Shown: positions 38,061 through 46,901, counted from the stretch's first letter. The stretch is DNA of 64,000 nucleotides from Quadrisphaera sp. DSM 44207 (GCF_900101335.1 NZ_FNKA01000001.1:744001-808000); one strand, 5' to 3'. Notes: generated from the letters alone by a model not told the origin. Numbers and translations are program-made.

Positions 38061-39929
38061 TCACTCCACGGTCACGGACTTGGCCAGGTTGCGGGGCTGG
38101 TCGACGTCCAGGCCCTTGGCGGTGGCGACCTCCATCGCGAAGACCTGCAGCGGCACGACCGTGACGAGCGGGGCCATCAGCGTGGGCACCCGCGGCACCC
38201 GCAGGACGACGTCCGCGGAGCCGAGCACCGCGTCGTCGCCGTCCTCGGCGATCACGATGGTCCGGGCCCCCCGCGCGCGCACCTCCTGGGCGTTGGAGAC
38301 GACCTTGGCGTGCAGGGAGTCGCGCCCGTGCGGGGAGGGCACGATGACGAAGACGGGCTGGCCCTCCTCGACGAGGGCGATGGGGCCGTGCTTGAGCTCC
38401 CCGGCCGCGAAGCCCTCGGCGTGCAGGTACGCCAGCTCCTTGAGCTTCAGCGCTCCCTCGAGGGCCACGGGGTAGCCGACGTGGCGGCCGAGGAAGAGCA
38501 CCGAGCGGGAGTCGGCCAGCTCGCGGGCGAGCTTGCGCACGTCCTCGGCGCGGTCGAGCACGGTCTGGACGGCGTCCGGCATGGCCTGCAGGTGGCGCAG
38601 CACCTCGCGCACCTCGTCGGCGAACATGTTCCCGCGCAGCTGCGCCAGGTACAGGCCCAGCAGGTAGCAGGCCGTGATCTGGGAGAGGAACGCCTTCGTG
38701 GAGGCGACGGCGACCTCGGGGCCGGCGTGCGTGTACAGCGCGGCGTCGGACTCGCGCGGGATCGTCGAGCCCTGGGTGTTGCAGACGGCCAGCACCTTCG
38801 CGCCCTGCTCGCGCGCGTGGCGCACGGCCATGACGACGTCCATCGTCTCCCCGGACTGCGAGATCGCCACGACGAGCGTGCGCTCGGTGAGGATCGGGTC
38901 GCGGTAGCGGAACTCGTGCGCGAGCTCGACCTCGACCGGGATGCGGCACCAGTGCTCGACGGCGTACTTGGCGACGTGCCCGGCGTAGGCCGCGGTGCCG
39001 CACGCCACGACGATGATCTTGTCGGCGCGGCGCAGCACCGCCTCGTCGATCTTCATCTCGTCGAGCACGAGCGCCCCCGAGGCGTCGCTGCGCCCGAGCA
39101 GGGTGTCGGCCACCGCGCGCGGCTGCTCGTGGATCTCCTTGTCCATGAACCACGGGTGGCCGCCCTTCTCGGCGGCCGCGGCGTCCCAGTCGACGGTGAA
39201 GGGGCGGGCCAGCGCCGGCTCGCCCTCGAAGGTCGTCACCACCGCGGCGCCCGCGGTGATCTCCACGACCTGGTCCTGGCCCAGCTCGAGCGCGTCCCGG
39301 GTGTGCGCGATGAACGCGGCGACGTCGGAGCCGAGGTAGTGGGCGCCGTCCCCGACGCCGACGACGAGCGGGGAGCTGCGGCGGGCGCCGACGACGGTGC
39401 CGGGCGCGTCCGCGGAGACGGCCAGGATCGTGAAGGCGCCCTCCAGGCGCCGGCAGACCGCGCGCACCGCCTCGCCCAGGTCGCCGAGCTCGGCGTGGGC
39501 ACGCCCGAGCAGGTGCGCCGCGACCTCGGTGTCCGTCTGGCTGGTGAAGACCACGCCCTGCGCCTGCAGCTCCGCCTTGAGCACGGCGTAGTTCTCGATG
39601 ATCCCGTTGTGGATGACGGCCAGGCGGCCGTCCTCGCTCACGTGCGGGTGCGCGTTGGCGTCGGTGGGGGCGCCGTGCGTGGCCCAGCGGGTGTGGCCGA
39701 TGGCCGTGGCGGTGGCCGGCAGCGGCGCCACCTCGAGGGCCTCGACGAGGCGGGCGAGGCGGCCGGCGCGCTTGGCGGTCAGCAGCTGCCCGTCCGCGAC
39801 GACCGCGACGCCCGCGGAGTCGTAGCCGCGGTACTCCAGGCGGCGCAGGCCCTCGAGGACCACCGCGAGCCCGCCGCCGTCCGCCTCGCCGCCGGGAACC
39901 GGGCCCGCGTAGCCCACGATGCCGCACAT
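38061..39929 (-). CDS. glmS: Glutamine-fructose-6-phosphate aminotransferase (isomerising)
   Basis: A 622-aa enzyme converting fructose 6-phosphate and glutamine to glucosamine 6-phosphate, the entry to UDP-GlcNAc. C2 is the N-terminal nucleophile (MCGIVGYAG). The glutaminase domain has RRLEYRGYDSAGVAV and HTRWATHGAPTDANAHPH. Two SIS domains follow, the first with VVACGTAAYAGHVAKY and AISQSGETMDVV, and the C-terminus ends NLAKSVTVE, as usual. No glmS ribozyme-like leader is present, and the upstream gap to coaA is only 63 bp. GlmM lies 8 kb away. Confidence 0.97.
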   Translation of the reverse strand: MCGIVGYAGPVPGGEADGGGLAVVLEGLRRLEYRGYDSAGVAVVADGQLLTAKRAGRLARLVEALEVAPLPATATAIGHTRWATHGAPTDANAHPHVSEDGRLAVIHNGIIENYAVLKAELQAQGVVFTSQTDTEVAAHLLGRAHAELGDLGEAVRAVCRRLEGAFTILAVSADAPGTVVGARRSSPLVVGVGDGAHYLGSDVAAFIAHTRDALELGQDQVVEITAGAAVVTTFEGEPALARPFTVDWDAAAAEKGGHPWFMDKEIHEQPRAVADTLLGRSDASGALVLDEMKIDEAVLRRADKIIVVACGTAAYAGHVAKYAVEHWCRIPVEVELAHEFRYRDPILTERTLVVAISQSGETMDVVMAVRHAREQGAKVLAVCNTQGSTIPRESDAALYTHAGPEVAVASTKAFLSQITACYLLGLYLAQLRGNMFADEVREVLRHLQAMPDAVQTVLDRAEDVRKLARELADSRSVLFLGRHVGYPVALEGALKLKELAYLHAEGFAAGELKHGPIALVEEGQPVFVIVPSPHGRDSLHAKVVSNAQEVRARGARTIVIAEDGDDAVLGSADVVLRVPRVPTLMAPLVTVVPLQVFAMEVATAKGLDVDQPRNLAKSVTVE

Positions 39930-39992
39930 GGCTCCGAAGGGTAACGGGGCTGCTGCGCGGCCGGAGGCCTTCGCGCGGCATCATGGACGCCC

Positions 39993-41105
39993 GTGACCAG
40001 CGGCACGACCACCGGCACGAGCACCGGCACGGGCACCGGCACGGGCAGCGGCACGGGCAGCGGCACGAGCACCGGCACGGGCAGCGGCACGAGCAGCGGC
40101 ACGAGCACCGGCACGGGCAGCGCGGGCGCCGGGACGACGGCGCCCCGGCAGCCGAGCCCGTCGCCCTGGGTGGATCTGGACCGCTCGGCCTGGAGCCGCC
40201 TGGCGGCGTCCACCCCCCTGACCCTGACCGCGGCGGACGTGGAGCGGGTGCGCGGCCTCGGGGAGCGCGTGGACCTCGCGGAGGTGGAGCAGGTGTACCT
40301 GCCGCTGTCGCGGCTGCTCACCATGTACGCGGCCGGCGTGCAGCGGCTGCACGCGGTGACCTCGACGTTCCTCGGCGAGACCGGCGCCGGGGAGGCCGGC
40401 GCGCCGCGCACGCCGTTCGTCATCGGCGTCGCCGGCTCGGTGGCGGTGGGCAAGTCGACGACGGCCCGCCTGCTGCGCGAGCTGCTCTCCCGCTGGACCG
40501 AGACCCCGCGCGTGGAGCTGCTGACCACCGACGGGTTCCTGTGGCCGAACGCGGAGCTGCAGCGCCGGGGGCTGCTGCACCGCAAGGGCTTCCCCGAGTC
40601 CTACGACCAGCGCTCGCTGATGCGGTTCGTGGCGGCGGTGAAGTCCGGTGCGCCCGAGGTGCGCGCGCCGCTGTACTCCCACCTGTCCTACGACATCGTG
40701 CCCGGCGCGGAGATCGTGGTGCGGCGCCCCGACGTCCTCGTGGTGGAGGGGCTCAACGTGCTCCAGCCGGCCCGCACCCGCGCCGACGGCCGCCAGGGGC
40801 TGGCGGTCAGCGACTTCTTCGACGTCTCCGTCTACGTCGACGCGCGCACCGAGGACATCCGCACCTGGTACGTCGACCGCTTCCTGCGCCTGCGCGAGAC
40901 GGCGTTCAGCCGCCCGGAGTCCTACTTCCACCGGTACGCGAGCCTGTCCGACGCGCAGGCGGTCGAGCAGGCCACCCGGATCTGGACGGACATCAACGAG
41001 CCGAACCTCGTCCAGAACGTCCTGCCCACGCGCGCGCGCGCCACCATCGTCCTGACCAAGGGCCCCGACCACGCCGTGCGCCGCGTGCGGCTGCGCAAGC
41101 TGTGA
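39993..41105 (+). CDS. coaA: Type I pantothenate kinase with repetitive N-terminus
   Basis: A 370-aa kinase phosphorylating pantothenate, the first step of CoA synthesis. The conserved part starts around residue 56 ([13 protein letters not shown]). It contains the P-loop GSVAVGKST (148-156), [35 protein letters not shown] and the C-terminal [17 protein letters not shown], as in E. coli CoaA. The first 50 residues are a Gly/Thr/Ser repeat encoded by a 12-bp minisatellite and are not found in typical CoaA. GTG 39993 is the first start. If translation began later, no ATG/GTG would suit the conserved N-terminus. Its TGA overlaps the first crcB start. Confidence 0.94.
   Translation: MTSGTTTGTSTGTGTGTGSGTGSGTSTGTGSGTSSGTSTGTGSAGAGTTAPRQPSPSPWVDLDRSAWSRLAASTPLTLTAADVERVRGLGERVDLAEVEQVYLPLSRLLTMYAAGVQRLHAVTSTFLGETGAGEAGAPRTPFVIGVAGSVAVGKSTTARLLRELLSRWTETPRVELLTTDGFLWPNAELQRRGLLHRKGFPESYDQRSLMRFVAAVKSGAPEVRAPLYSHLSYDIVPGAEIVVRRPDVLVVEGLNVLQPARTRADGRQGLAVSDFFDVSVYVDARTEDIRTWYVDRFLRLRETAFSRPESYFHRYASLSDAQAVEQATRIWTDINEPNLVQNVLPTRARATIVLTKGPDHAVRRVRLRKL
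40001..40120. repeat. 12-bp minisatellite at the 5' end of coaA
   Basis: Ten tandem copies of CGGCACGRGCAS, beginning 8 nt after the coaA start codon. Copies differ only at positions 8, 9 and 12. They encode TGTG/TGSG-type repeats, and copy changes would alter protein length in steps of four residues. Confidence 0.92.
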
Positions 41106-41530
41106 GCGGCGCGCCGGCGCCGCGGGACCTGCTGCTGGTGGCCGCCGACGGGGCGGTCGGCGTGCTCGCCCGGTGGGCGGGGACGGCGCTCGTACCGCCC
41201 TCCCGGGAGGGGTGGCCGACCGGGACCCTGCTGGTGAACCTGGTCGGCGCGCTGGCGCTCGGCGCGCTGCTGGGCTCGCTGCCGGCCGCGCCGCGCGGCG
41301 GGCGGCTGCGGCTGCTGCTGGGGACCGGCCTGCTGGGCGGGTTCACCACCTACAGCGCCCTGGCCGTCGAGGCGGTGCAGCTCGCCGCGGCGTCGCCCCT
41401 GCTGGCGGTCGGCTACGCGCTGACCAGCGCGGCAGCAGGGGTGCTGGCGTGCGCCGCGGGCCTGGGGCTGGCCCGCGCCGTCGCTCCGGGGCCGGCCCGC
41501 GTCGACCAGCGACCGCCGCGCGCCCGGTGA
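41102..41530 (+). CDS. crcB: Fluoride efflux channel CrcB/Fluc, first copy
   Basis: A 142-aa four-helix membrane protein exporting fluoride as a dual-topology or paired dimer. Family motifs are [19 protein letters not shown] near the first loop, [18 protein letters not shown], and [16 protein letters not shown] (GGxTTxS). GTG 41102 overlaps the coaA stop and its own stop overlaps the second crcB start, both as GTGA. This makes a coaA-crcB-crcB operon. No fluoride riboswitch can precede it because the genes overlap. Confidence 0.92.
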   Translation: MSGAPAPRDLLLVAADGAVGVLARWAGTALVPPSREGWPTGTLLVNLVGALALGALLGSLPAAPRGGRLRLLLGTGLLGGFTTYSALAVEAVQLAAASPLLAVGYALTSAAAGVLACAAGLGLARAVAPGPARVDQRPPRAR

Positions 41531-41949
41531 GCGCGCTCCTGGTCCTGGCGCTGGCCGCGGCCGGTGGTGCCGGCGCCTGCCTGCGCCACCTCGTCGACAC
41601 CGCCGTCACCGCGGCGTGGGCCCGCCGCGCCACCAGGAGGTCCGGTGCCGCAGCCCGCCGCGGCGCGCGGTCGGCGGGACCGCCAGTGAGCACGCTCGCC
41701 GTCAACGCCGCCGGGTCGCTGCTGATCGGGCTGCTGACCGAGGTCGCGCTGCGCTCCGGCGACCCCGACCCGGGCTGGCTCCTCGTCCTCGGCGCCGGCG
41801 CGTGCGGCGGCTTCACCACCTTCGGCACGCCGTGCTGGCAGGCGCTCGTGCTGCTGCAGCAGCGCCGCCGGGGTGCCGCTGCCGCGGTGGCCGCGCTCAA
41901 CCTGGTGATCAGCACGGCCGCCGCCGCCCTCGGTCTGGCGGCGGCCTGA
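41527..41949 (+). CDS. crcB: Fluoride efflux channel CrcB/Fluc, second copy
   Basis: A 140-aa partner of the preceding protein. Motifs are GGAGACLRHLVDTAV, STLAVNAAGSLLIGLL and GACGGFTTFGTPCWQAL. The serine usual after TTF is G here (TTFGTPCWQ), a small departure from the family. An Arg-rich loop (ARRATRRSGAAARRGAR) lies between helices 1 and 2. Adjacent divergent crcB pairs usually form antiparallel heterodimers. Different loop charge in the two proteins would fit opposite membrane orientation. It converges on the XRE regulator with 2 nt between. Confidence 0.9.
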   Translation: MSALLVLALAAAGGAGACLRHLVDTAVTAAWARRATRRSGAAARRGARSAGPPVSTLAVNAAGSLLIGLLTEVALRSGDPDPGWLLVLGAGACGGFTTFGTPCWQALVLLQQRRRGAAAAVAALNLVISTAAAALGLAAA

Positions 41950-41951
41950 GG

Positions 41952-42809
41952 TCACCGGCGCGACCGGTGGACCGGGGCCTCGGCGTCCCAGCTGGCGACG
42001 AGGGGGAGCAGGCGCGCCGTCGAGGAGTCCGGCCCGGCGGTGTAGACGACGAGCCTCTGCTCCGGCTCGTGAGAGCCGGTGACGATCTCGACGTCGAAGT
42101 GCAGCGGTCCGGTGGCCGGGTGGGCGATGCGCTTGGCCACCGAGGCGTCGTCGCGCACGGCGTGGTCGGTCCACCAGCGGGCGACGTCGGGATCGGCGGC
42201 GCGCAGCTCGCCGATGAGGGCGACCAGCCGCCGGTCGTGCGGGCGCCGGGCGGTCTCTCGGCGCATCGCGGCCACCGCGGCCGCGGCGAAGCCGGCCCAG
42301 TCGACGATGCGCTCGCGGGCCAGCGGGTCGCAGAACAGGTAGCGCCAGAACGACGTCCCCGGCTCCAGCGGGCGGCCGAGCACCGCACGCAGCAGCGCGT
42401 TGCGCGCCAGGACCTCACCGCGGTGGCCGAGCAGGAGGACCGGCAGGTGCTCGAGCGCGTCCATCACCCGCAGCAGCCCCGGGTCGGCTCGCTGGGCCGG
42501 CTTCGGTGCCCCGCTCCGTCGTCGCGGGGCCGGCGCGGCCAGGTCGCGCAGGTGGGCGCGCTCGACGTCGTCCAGGCGCAGCACCCGGGACAGCGCCGCG
42601 AGCACCTCCTCGGAGGGACTGGCCTGGCGACCCTGCTCGACGCGGCTGTAGTAGTCCGGGCTCAGGCCCGCGGCCACCGCCAGCTCCTCCCGGCGCAGCC
42701 CGGGCACCCGCCGCGGCCCGGGGAAGGCGGTGATGCCGGCCTGCGCGGGGGTCAGCCGGTCCCGCCGGGAGCGCAGGAAGGCGCCCAGCGCGGCGCGGTC
42801 ACCCGTCAC
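41952..42809 (-). CDS. XRE-family regulator with MmyB-like ligand-binding domain
   Basis: A 285-aa regulator. The N-terminal helix-turn-helix has LGAFLRSRRDRLTPAQAG and RRVPGLRREELAVAAGLSPDYYSRVEQG, split by a short insertion. The C-terminal MmyB-like ligand-binding domain (about 105-280) carries WRYLFCDPLARERIVDWAG and RWWTDHAVRD, matching the common actinobacterial group that controls an adjacent oxidoreductase. It is divergent from a short-chain dehydrogenase, its likely target. GTG 42809 was chosen because TACCGT lies 6 nt upstream and the domain starts there. Confidence 0.88.
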   Translation of the reverse strand: MTGDRAALGAFLRSRRDRLTPAQAGITAFPGPRRVPGLRREELAVAAGLSPDYYSRVEQGRQASPSEEVLAALSRVLRLDDVERAHLRDLAAPAPRRRSGAPKPAQRADPGLLRVMDALEHLPVLLLGHRGEVLARNALLRAVLGRPLEPGTSFWRYLFCDPLARERIVDWAGFAAAAVAAMRRETARRPHDRRLVALIGELRAADPDVARWWTDHAVRDDASVAKRIAHPATGPLHFDVEIVTGSHEPEQRLVVYTAGPDSSTARLLPLVASWDAEAPVHRSRR

Positions 42810-42815
42810 GCGACC

Positions 42816-42821
42816 ACGGTA
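42816..42821 (-). promoter_or_regulatory. -10 box of a probable leaderless XRE-regulator transcript
   Basis: TACCGT on the minus strand, 6 nt before GTG 42809. A -35-like CCGACC lies 17 nt upstream. Confidence 0.6.
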
Positions 42822-42864
42822 GGAGTGGCACCGGCCTCGGTCGGCCCTCCTGGGTGGTCCTGCC

Positions 42865-43488
42865 GTGACCAGGCAGCACCGGACCTGGCTGCACCCGGGG
42901 ACCGGCGACCTGGCCGGCTCCCACCAGGAGCTGCGCGCCTTCGCCGCGGAGGCGACCCGGGTGCTCGGCGGGCGCGTCGACGTCCTGGTCAACAACGCCG
43001 GCCTGTACCCGGTGCCGGCCACGGAGGACCTGACCGACGCCGACCTGGACGCCTTGCTCGCGGTGAACGTGCGGGCCCCGCACGTCCTGGTCGCGGCGCT
43101 CGCCCCGGCCATGGCCGCGCGCGGCCACGGGGTCGTCGTCACCACGAGCTCGTGCATGGCCCGCGTGGGGTCCCCCTTCGGCGCGATGTACACCGCGACC
43201 AAGGCCGCCGACGAGCAGCTGACCCGGGCCTGGGCGGCCGAGTACGGGCCGCGCGGCGTGCGCGTCAACGCCGTCGCCCCGGGCGTTACCCTCACCCCGG
43301 GCAACGCCGCGCACCACGCGGTGCTCGACGCGATGGCCGCCGCCACCCCGGCCGGTGTCGTCGTCCGGCCCGAGGACGTGGCCGCCGGGGTGGTCCACCT
43401 GGCCTCCGACGACGCCGCGGTGGTCCACGGCACCGTCCTGTCCGTGGACGGCGGCATCGGCGCCACCCGCCTGGACCGCCCCGCCTGA
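42865..43488 (+). CDS. Short-chain dehydrogenase/reductase lacking the cofactor-binding N-terminus
   Basis: A 207-aa SDR. Present are the NNAG motif (VDVLVNNAGLYP), the catalytic Ser region VVVTTSSCMARVG, Tyr and Lys in MYTATKAADEQL, and GVRVNAVAPGVTLTP. VHGTVLSVDGGIG stands at the end. Absent is the first beta-alpha-beta unit with the Gly-rich TGxxxGxG NAD(P)-binding motif, roughly 45 residues that a 250-aa SDR should have. Only 55 nt separate it from the divergent regulator, so no room exists for the missing part. It is probably a truncated, inactive remnant, though the frame is intact. GTG 42865 is tentative. Confidence 0.75.
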   Translation: MTRQHRTWLHPGTGDLAGSHQELRAFAAEATRVLGGRVDVLVNNAGLYPVPATEDLTDADLDALLAVNVRAPHVLVAALAPAMAARGHGVVVTTSSCMARVGSPFGAMYTATKAADEQLTRAWAAEYGPRGVRVNAVAPGVTLTPGNAAHHAVLDAMAAATPAGVVVRPEDVAAGVVHLASDDAAVVHGTVLSVDGGIGATRLDRPA

Positions 43489-43497
43489 GGAACCCGC

Positions 43498-44265
43498 TCA
43501 CCGCCCCCGCCCTCGCGCGCGGCCGTCCCGCGCCACCAGGCGGGCTCGGGCCGGCTCAGCTCCGGCACCGCTGGTGGCAGGCCCGGTGAGCACGGCGACG
43601 GGCGGCAGGGGCGTGGCGGTTCCGGCGCGGAAGCCCTGCAGCAGGTAGGCCGCGAGCCGGCGCGACGCGGCCAGCCGGGTGTCGGGGTCCTCGTGGACGA
43701 TCCCGCGGTTGGCCATGAGCAGCAGGGTGAGGTCGTGCCGGCTGAAGTCCGCGCGCAGCTCCCCCGCGTCCTGGGCCCGTCGGGCCAGGTCGGCGAACGC
43801 GCGCTCGGCCCGTTCCCGCTGGTCCTCGACGTCCACCCTGCCGGGGAAGGCGGAGAGGAAGGCGCCGGTGAAGCCCCGGTCGGCGGCGTCCAGGGCGCAC
43901 AGGCCCTCGACGGCGGCGCAGAACCCGCGCCACGGGTCGGGGTCGCGCGAGGCGTCGAGGACGACGCTCACGCAGGCGGTGACCTGCTCGGTGAACACCT
44001 CGGTGATCAGCGCTTCGCGGGTCGGGAAGCGGCGGTAGAGGGTGGCGGCCCCGACCCCGGAGCGCCGGACGACCTCCAGCACCGGTGCGTCCAGGCCGCG
44101 CTCGGCGAAGACGGCGCGGGCGGCGTCGAGGATGCGCCGGCGGTTCTCCCGCGCGTCGGCGCGCAGCGGCGGCGCGCCGGGAGAGGCGCTCGGCGGGCCC
44201 GGCTTCCGAGAGGACGGAGGAGGCACGTCTCCCACTCCACCGCGAGTGGGCGACGGTGTCCACAT
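43498..44265 (-). CDS. TetR family transcriptional regulator
   Basis: A 255-aa repressor. The TetR helix-turn-helix is RRRILDAARAVFAERGLDAP with VRRSGVGAATLYRRFPTREALI. The rest is an all-helical ligand-binding domain with GFTGAFLSAFPGRV and an Arg-rich tail. ATG 44265 gives a Pro-rich 30-residue extension. GTG 44226 is a shorter alternative that would leave an inverted repeat (44231-44250) just upstream as an operator. It is divergent from a zinc-type (MDR) oxidoreductase, the likely regulated gene. Confidence 0.88.
   Translation of the reverse strand: MWTPSPTRGGVGDVPPPSSRKPGPPSASPGAPPLRADARENRRRILDAARAVFAERGLDAPVLEVVRRSGVGAATLYRRFPTREALITEVFTEQVTACVSVVLDASRDPDPWRGFCAAVEGLCALDAADRGFTGAFLSAFPGRVDVEDQRERAERAFADLARRAQDAGELRADFSRHDLTLLLMANRGIVHEDPDTRLAASRRLAAYLLQGFRAGTATPLPPVAVLTGPATSGAGAEPARARLVARDGRARGRGR
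44231..44250. promoter_or_regulatory. Candidate TetR operator
   Basis: Inverted repeat CCCACTC-N6-GAGTGGG near the start of the TetR gene and about 80 nt upstream of the divergent oxidoreductase. It would be coding if translation starts at 44265. Confidence 0.35.
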
Positions 44266-44330
44266 GAGCCGCTACCGTCGAGGAGCGACGGGCCGACGGC
44301 GCCGTCCGTCCACGAGGGAGGGGCCACGAC

Positions 44331-45350
44331 ATGACCTCACCAGCAGCCTCGACGGAGTCCACGTCGCCGAGGGTGATGCGGCGCGCGCAGTACGACCGGT
44401 ACGGGCCGCCCGAGGTGCTCCGCGTGGCGGAGGTCCCGGTGCCGGTCCCCGGGCCCGGGGAGGTCCTGGTTCGGGTGCACGCCACGAGCGTCAACGGCGG
44501 TGAGCTGCTGGCGAGGTCCGGGAGGTTGCGGTGGGTCACCCGCGGGCCCTTCCCGCGGGGCACGGGAGTCGACTTCGCCGGTGAGGTGGCGCACGTGGAC
44601 GGCTCCCCGACGGGGCCGGGCGACCTCGCCGTCGGCGACCGCGTCTGGGGCGTCCTGCCCCGCCGCCAGTACGCCAGCGGGCGGGCCGGGGCCGCCGCGG
44701 AGCACGTCGCAGTGCCGGCCGGCCACGTGGCCCCGAGCCCCGCGGGGCTGGACCTGGTGCGAGCCGCGGCGCTGCCGGTCGTGGGCACCACGGCCATCAC
44801 CGCGCTGCGTGACCAGGTGCGCCTGCAGCCGGGTGAGCGGCTGCTCGTGCGCGGCGCCAGCGGTGGGGTCGGCAGCGTCGCCGTGCAGCTGGGCCGGGCG
44901 CTCGGGGCTCGGGTCACCGGCCTCGCCAGCCGGCGCCACCTGGACCTGGTCAGGGAGCTGGGCGCCGAGGAGGCGCTCGACCGCGCGCAGGTCGCACCCG
45001 ACGACCTGGGCACCTTCGACGTCGTCCTCGACACCGCCGGCAGTGACCTAGCCGCCTACCGCCGCCTGCTTGGCCCTCGCGGCCGGATGGTGACCATCAC
45101 CCCCGACTTCACCCACCTGGCCGCCTCCGCCGGCTACCTGGCCGGCTCCGTCGTCTTCGGCTCCCGCCGGGTCCGGTTCTTCACGGGCACCCCCACCCGC
45201 CCGCTGCTCGCCGCCCTGACCGCCCACGTGGAGGCCGGGGAGGTCCGCCCGGTCGTCGACACCGTCCACCCCCTCGCCGGCATCGCCGGTGCCCACCGGG
45301 CGGCAGGAGCCGGCGGCAGCCGGGGCAAGCATGTCGTCCGCCTGGTGTGA
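44331..45350 (+). CDS. MDR-family NAD(P)-dependent alcohol dehydrogenase / quinone oxidoreductase
   Basis: A 339-aa medium-chain reductase. The N-terminal GroES-like domain has YDRYGPPEVLRVAEVPVP and GVDFAGEVAHVDG. It lacks the zinc-ligand cysteines, which is typical of the quinone-oxidoreductase branch. The Rossmann domain has GASGGVGSVAVQLGRALGA near residue 182 and VVDTVHPLAGIAGAHRA at the end. GAGGGG lies upstream of ATG 44331. The substrate is unknown. Divergence from the TetR gene suggests inducible detoxification. In tetR, SDR, XRE and MDR form a compact accessory oxidoreductase cluster. Confidence 0.9.
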   Translation: MTSPAASTESTSPRVMRRAQYDRYGPPEVLRVAEVPVPVPGPGEVLVRVHATSVNGGELLARSGRLRWVTRGPFPRGTGVDFAGEVAHVDGSPTGPGDLAVGDRVWGVLPRRQYASGRAGAAAEHVAVPAGHVAPSPAGLDLVRAAALPVVGTTAITALRDQVRLQPGERLLVRGASGGVGSVAVQLGRALGARVTGLASRRHLDLVRELGAEEALDRAQVAPDDLGTFDVVLDTAGSDLAAYRRLLGPRGRMVTITPDFTHLAASAGYLAGSVVFGSRRVRFFTGTPTRPLLAALTAHVEAGEVRPVVDTVHPLAGIAGAHRAAGAGGSRGKHVVRLV

Positions 45351-45668
45351 CGCGCGTGCGAACGAGGAGGTCCTCCGAGACCTCCGCGACGCCGCCCTGC
45401 CAGGCTCGGCCAGCTCGGTGCAGAAGGACATCATCGACCACCACGCGACCGCTGCCTCGATGCGCTCGCGAGCGGACAGCTCCCGCGGGGCCAGGGCGAC
45501 GAGCGCGGCCAGCAGCTCCGGGCCCGGCGCGAGCGCGAGCAGCTCGGCGACCGGTGGGCGCAGCACCGTCGGCTCGGGCACCGCCTCGCCCGGACCGTCC
45601 AGCACCGCCGGATCGAACGCGCGTCCGATCGCACCGGAGACCACTGATGCTCGGTCGCCGCCGTCCAC
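45351..45668 (-). pseudogene. Possible N-terminal remnant of a DUF222 / HNH endonuclease gene
   Basis: On the minus strand from GTG 45668 the frame reads ELLALAPGPELLAALVALAPRELSARERIEAAVAWWSMMSFC. This resembles the opening of DUF222-containing (13E12-type) HNH nucleases. After about 80 residues it becomes Arg/Ser-rich and runs antisense into the MDR gene, with no HNH motif, so only the 5' part survives. The quoted similarity spans ELLALAPGPELLAALVAL and SARERIEAAVAWW. It fills the otherwise empty 375 bp between the MDR and GNAT genes. The assignment is tentative. Confidence 0.4.
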
Positions 45669-45725
45669 AGCCCCAGCAGCCCACAGGCACGACGAGCAGC
45701 GGCACGGCCCGACGGGCCTATCCCG

Positions 45726-46832
45726 TCAGCCAGCGCGCGCGTCCGCCGTCCCTACCGCCCGCAGCACGTCCTCCACCGAACCCTGCCACTCCTCCAGCAG
45801 CTCCGCCGGGCGGAACCCCATCGCCTCGTTGACGGCGATCATCGGCGCGTTGCCCGCGGCGTTGTACGTGCTCACCACCCGCGCCTGCGGCCACCGGGAC
45901 GTCGCCTCCTCCAGCGCGGCGAGCTTGAGCGCCAGGCCGAGGCGGCGCCCGCGGTGCCGTCGCAGCACCAGGGTGTCCCCCTGGTGCAGGCGGTCCGGCG
46001 TCCACCGGCTGTGCACGAGCTGGGTGAAGCCGACCCACTCCCCGGTGGCGTCGACCGCCACAGCCGTGACCGCCTCGCGCCCCTGCGCGGCCGCGCGCTC
46101 CTCACCGGCGACCACGCGCGCCTCGTCCCACACCTCCGGCTCCAGGTGCAGGTCCCCCATCGGCGCGTCCGTGGACATCCGCGCCGACAGCACCGCCATC
46201 CGCGCGCGGTCCTCCGGCGGGGTCGGGCCCGTCCACACCCGCAGCGCGTACCCGCCCGTGCGGGCGCGCACCTGCTGGCGCAGGCGCGTGAGCCGCTCGA
46301 GGTCGGCGGGCAGGGCCAGGTCGCGGCGGACGTCGACCAGCCCTCGCCGCATACCGACCCGCCCGGCCAGCCGCGACCCGGGCCACGTCGGGCCGGTGTC
46401 CTCCGGCGCGGTGCCCGGCTCCAGCGGGCGCGAGATCTCGGCGAGCAGGAGGCTGCGCCCCTCGGCGGCGGCGAGCCGCACGACCTCTCGCACCAGCGCC
46501 GTCCCGACCCCCCGTCCCCTGTACGCGGGCGGCACCGCGACGGCGACGTGGGCCAGGTCGGGATTGTCCCGCTGCGGCAGGTCCACGCGCCCGCCCCCGA
46601 CGACGCGCTCGCCGTCCGTGGCCGCGAGCAGCGTGGTCACCCGCTCGGGGTCGCCGACGCGCAGGGCGGCCAGCTCCTCGGCCGGGTGCCACGCCGTGGC
46701 GCCGTCCAGCCCGGCCGCCTGCCCGGCGTGGACGGCGTCCGCCCACCGCCGGCCCCATCGCTGCAGCTGGTCCTGGCCGGCGGGCCCGTCGGTGCGGGCG
46801 GTGAGGATCTGCACGACGGCATCCGAGCGCAC
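45726..46832 (-). CDS. GNAT family acetyltransferase with two GNAT domains
   Basis: A 368-aa protein with tandem GNAT folds. The first has acetyl-CoA motif VAVAVPPAYRGRGVGTALV (about 113-131). The second has GDTLVLRRHRGRRLGLALKL near residue 290 and TYNAAGNAPMIAVNEAMGF towards the C-terminus. This double-GNAT layout is common in actinobacteria, and several relatives act on antibiotics or small amines, but the substrate here is unknown. GTG 46832 is the start; no good ribosome binding site is visible. It lies downstream of glmM on the same strand, after a 69-nt gap. Confidence 0.88.
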   Translation of the reverse strand: MRSDAVVQILTARTDGPAGQDQLQRWGRRWADAVHAGQAAGLDGATAWHPAEELAALRVGDPERVTTLLAATDGERVVGGGRVDLPQRDNPDLAHVAVAVPPAYRGRGVGTALVREVVRLAAAEGRSLLLAEISRPLEPGTAPEDTGPTWPGSRLAGRVGMRRGLVDVRRDLALPADLERLTRLRQQVRARTGGYALRVWTGPTPPEDRARMAVLSARMSTDAPMGDLHLEPEVWDEARVVAGEERAAAQGREAVTAVAVDATGEWVGFTQLVHSRWTPDRLHQGDTLVLRRHRGRRLGLALKLAALEEATSRWPQARVVSTYNAAGNAPMIAVNEAMGFRPAELLEEWQGSVEDVLRAVGTADARAG

Positions 46833-46901
46833 GCTGGGAGTCGTGGCAACGCGTCTGACGGATGGTCCTGTGCGTGGCGGCCCGGGCGGCAGGGCAGCTG
46901 C

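Noticed and set aside
39930-39992. glmS ribozyme
   Set aside because: Only 63 bp separate glmS from coaA and no ribozyme core is visible; actinobacterial glmS genes do not normally carry it.
40001-40120. Possible CRISPR or iteron-type origin repeats at coaA
   Set aside because: The repeat is in frame with coaA and encodes a Gly/Thr/Ser tail; no replication gene or AT-rich region is nearby.
41090-41102. Fluoride riboswitch upstream of crcB
   Set aside because: The first crcB overlaps the coaA stop codon, leaving no leader for a riboswitch.
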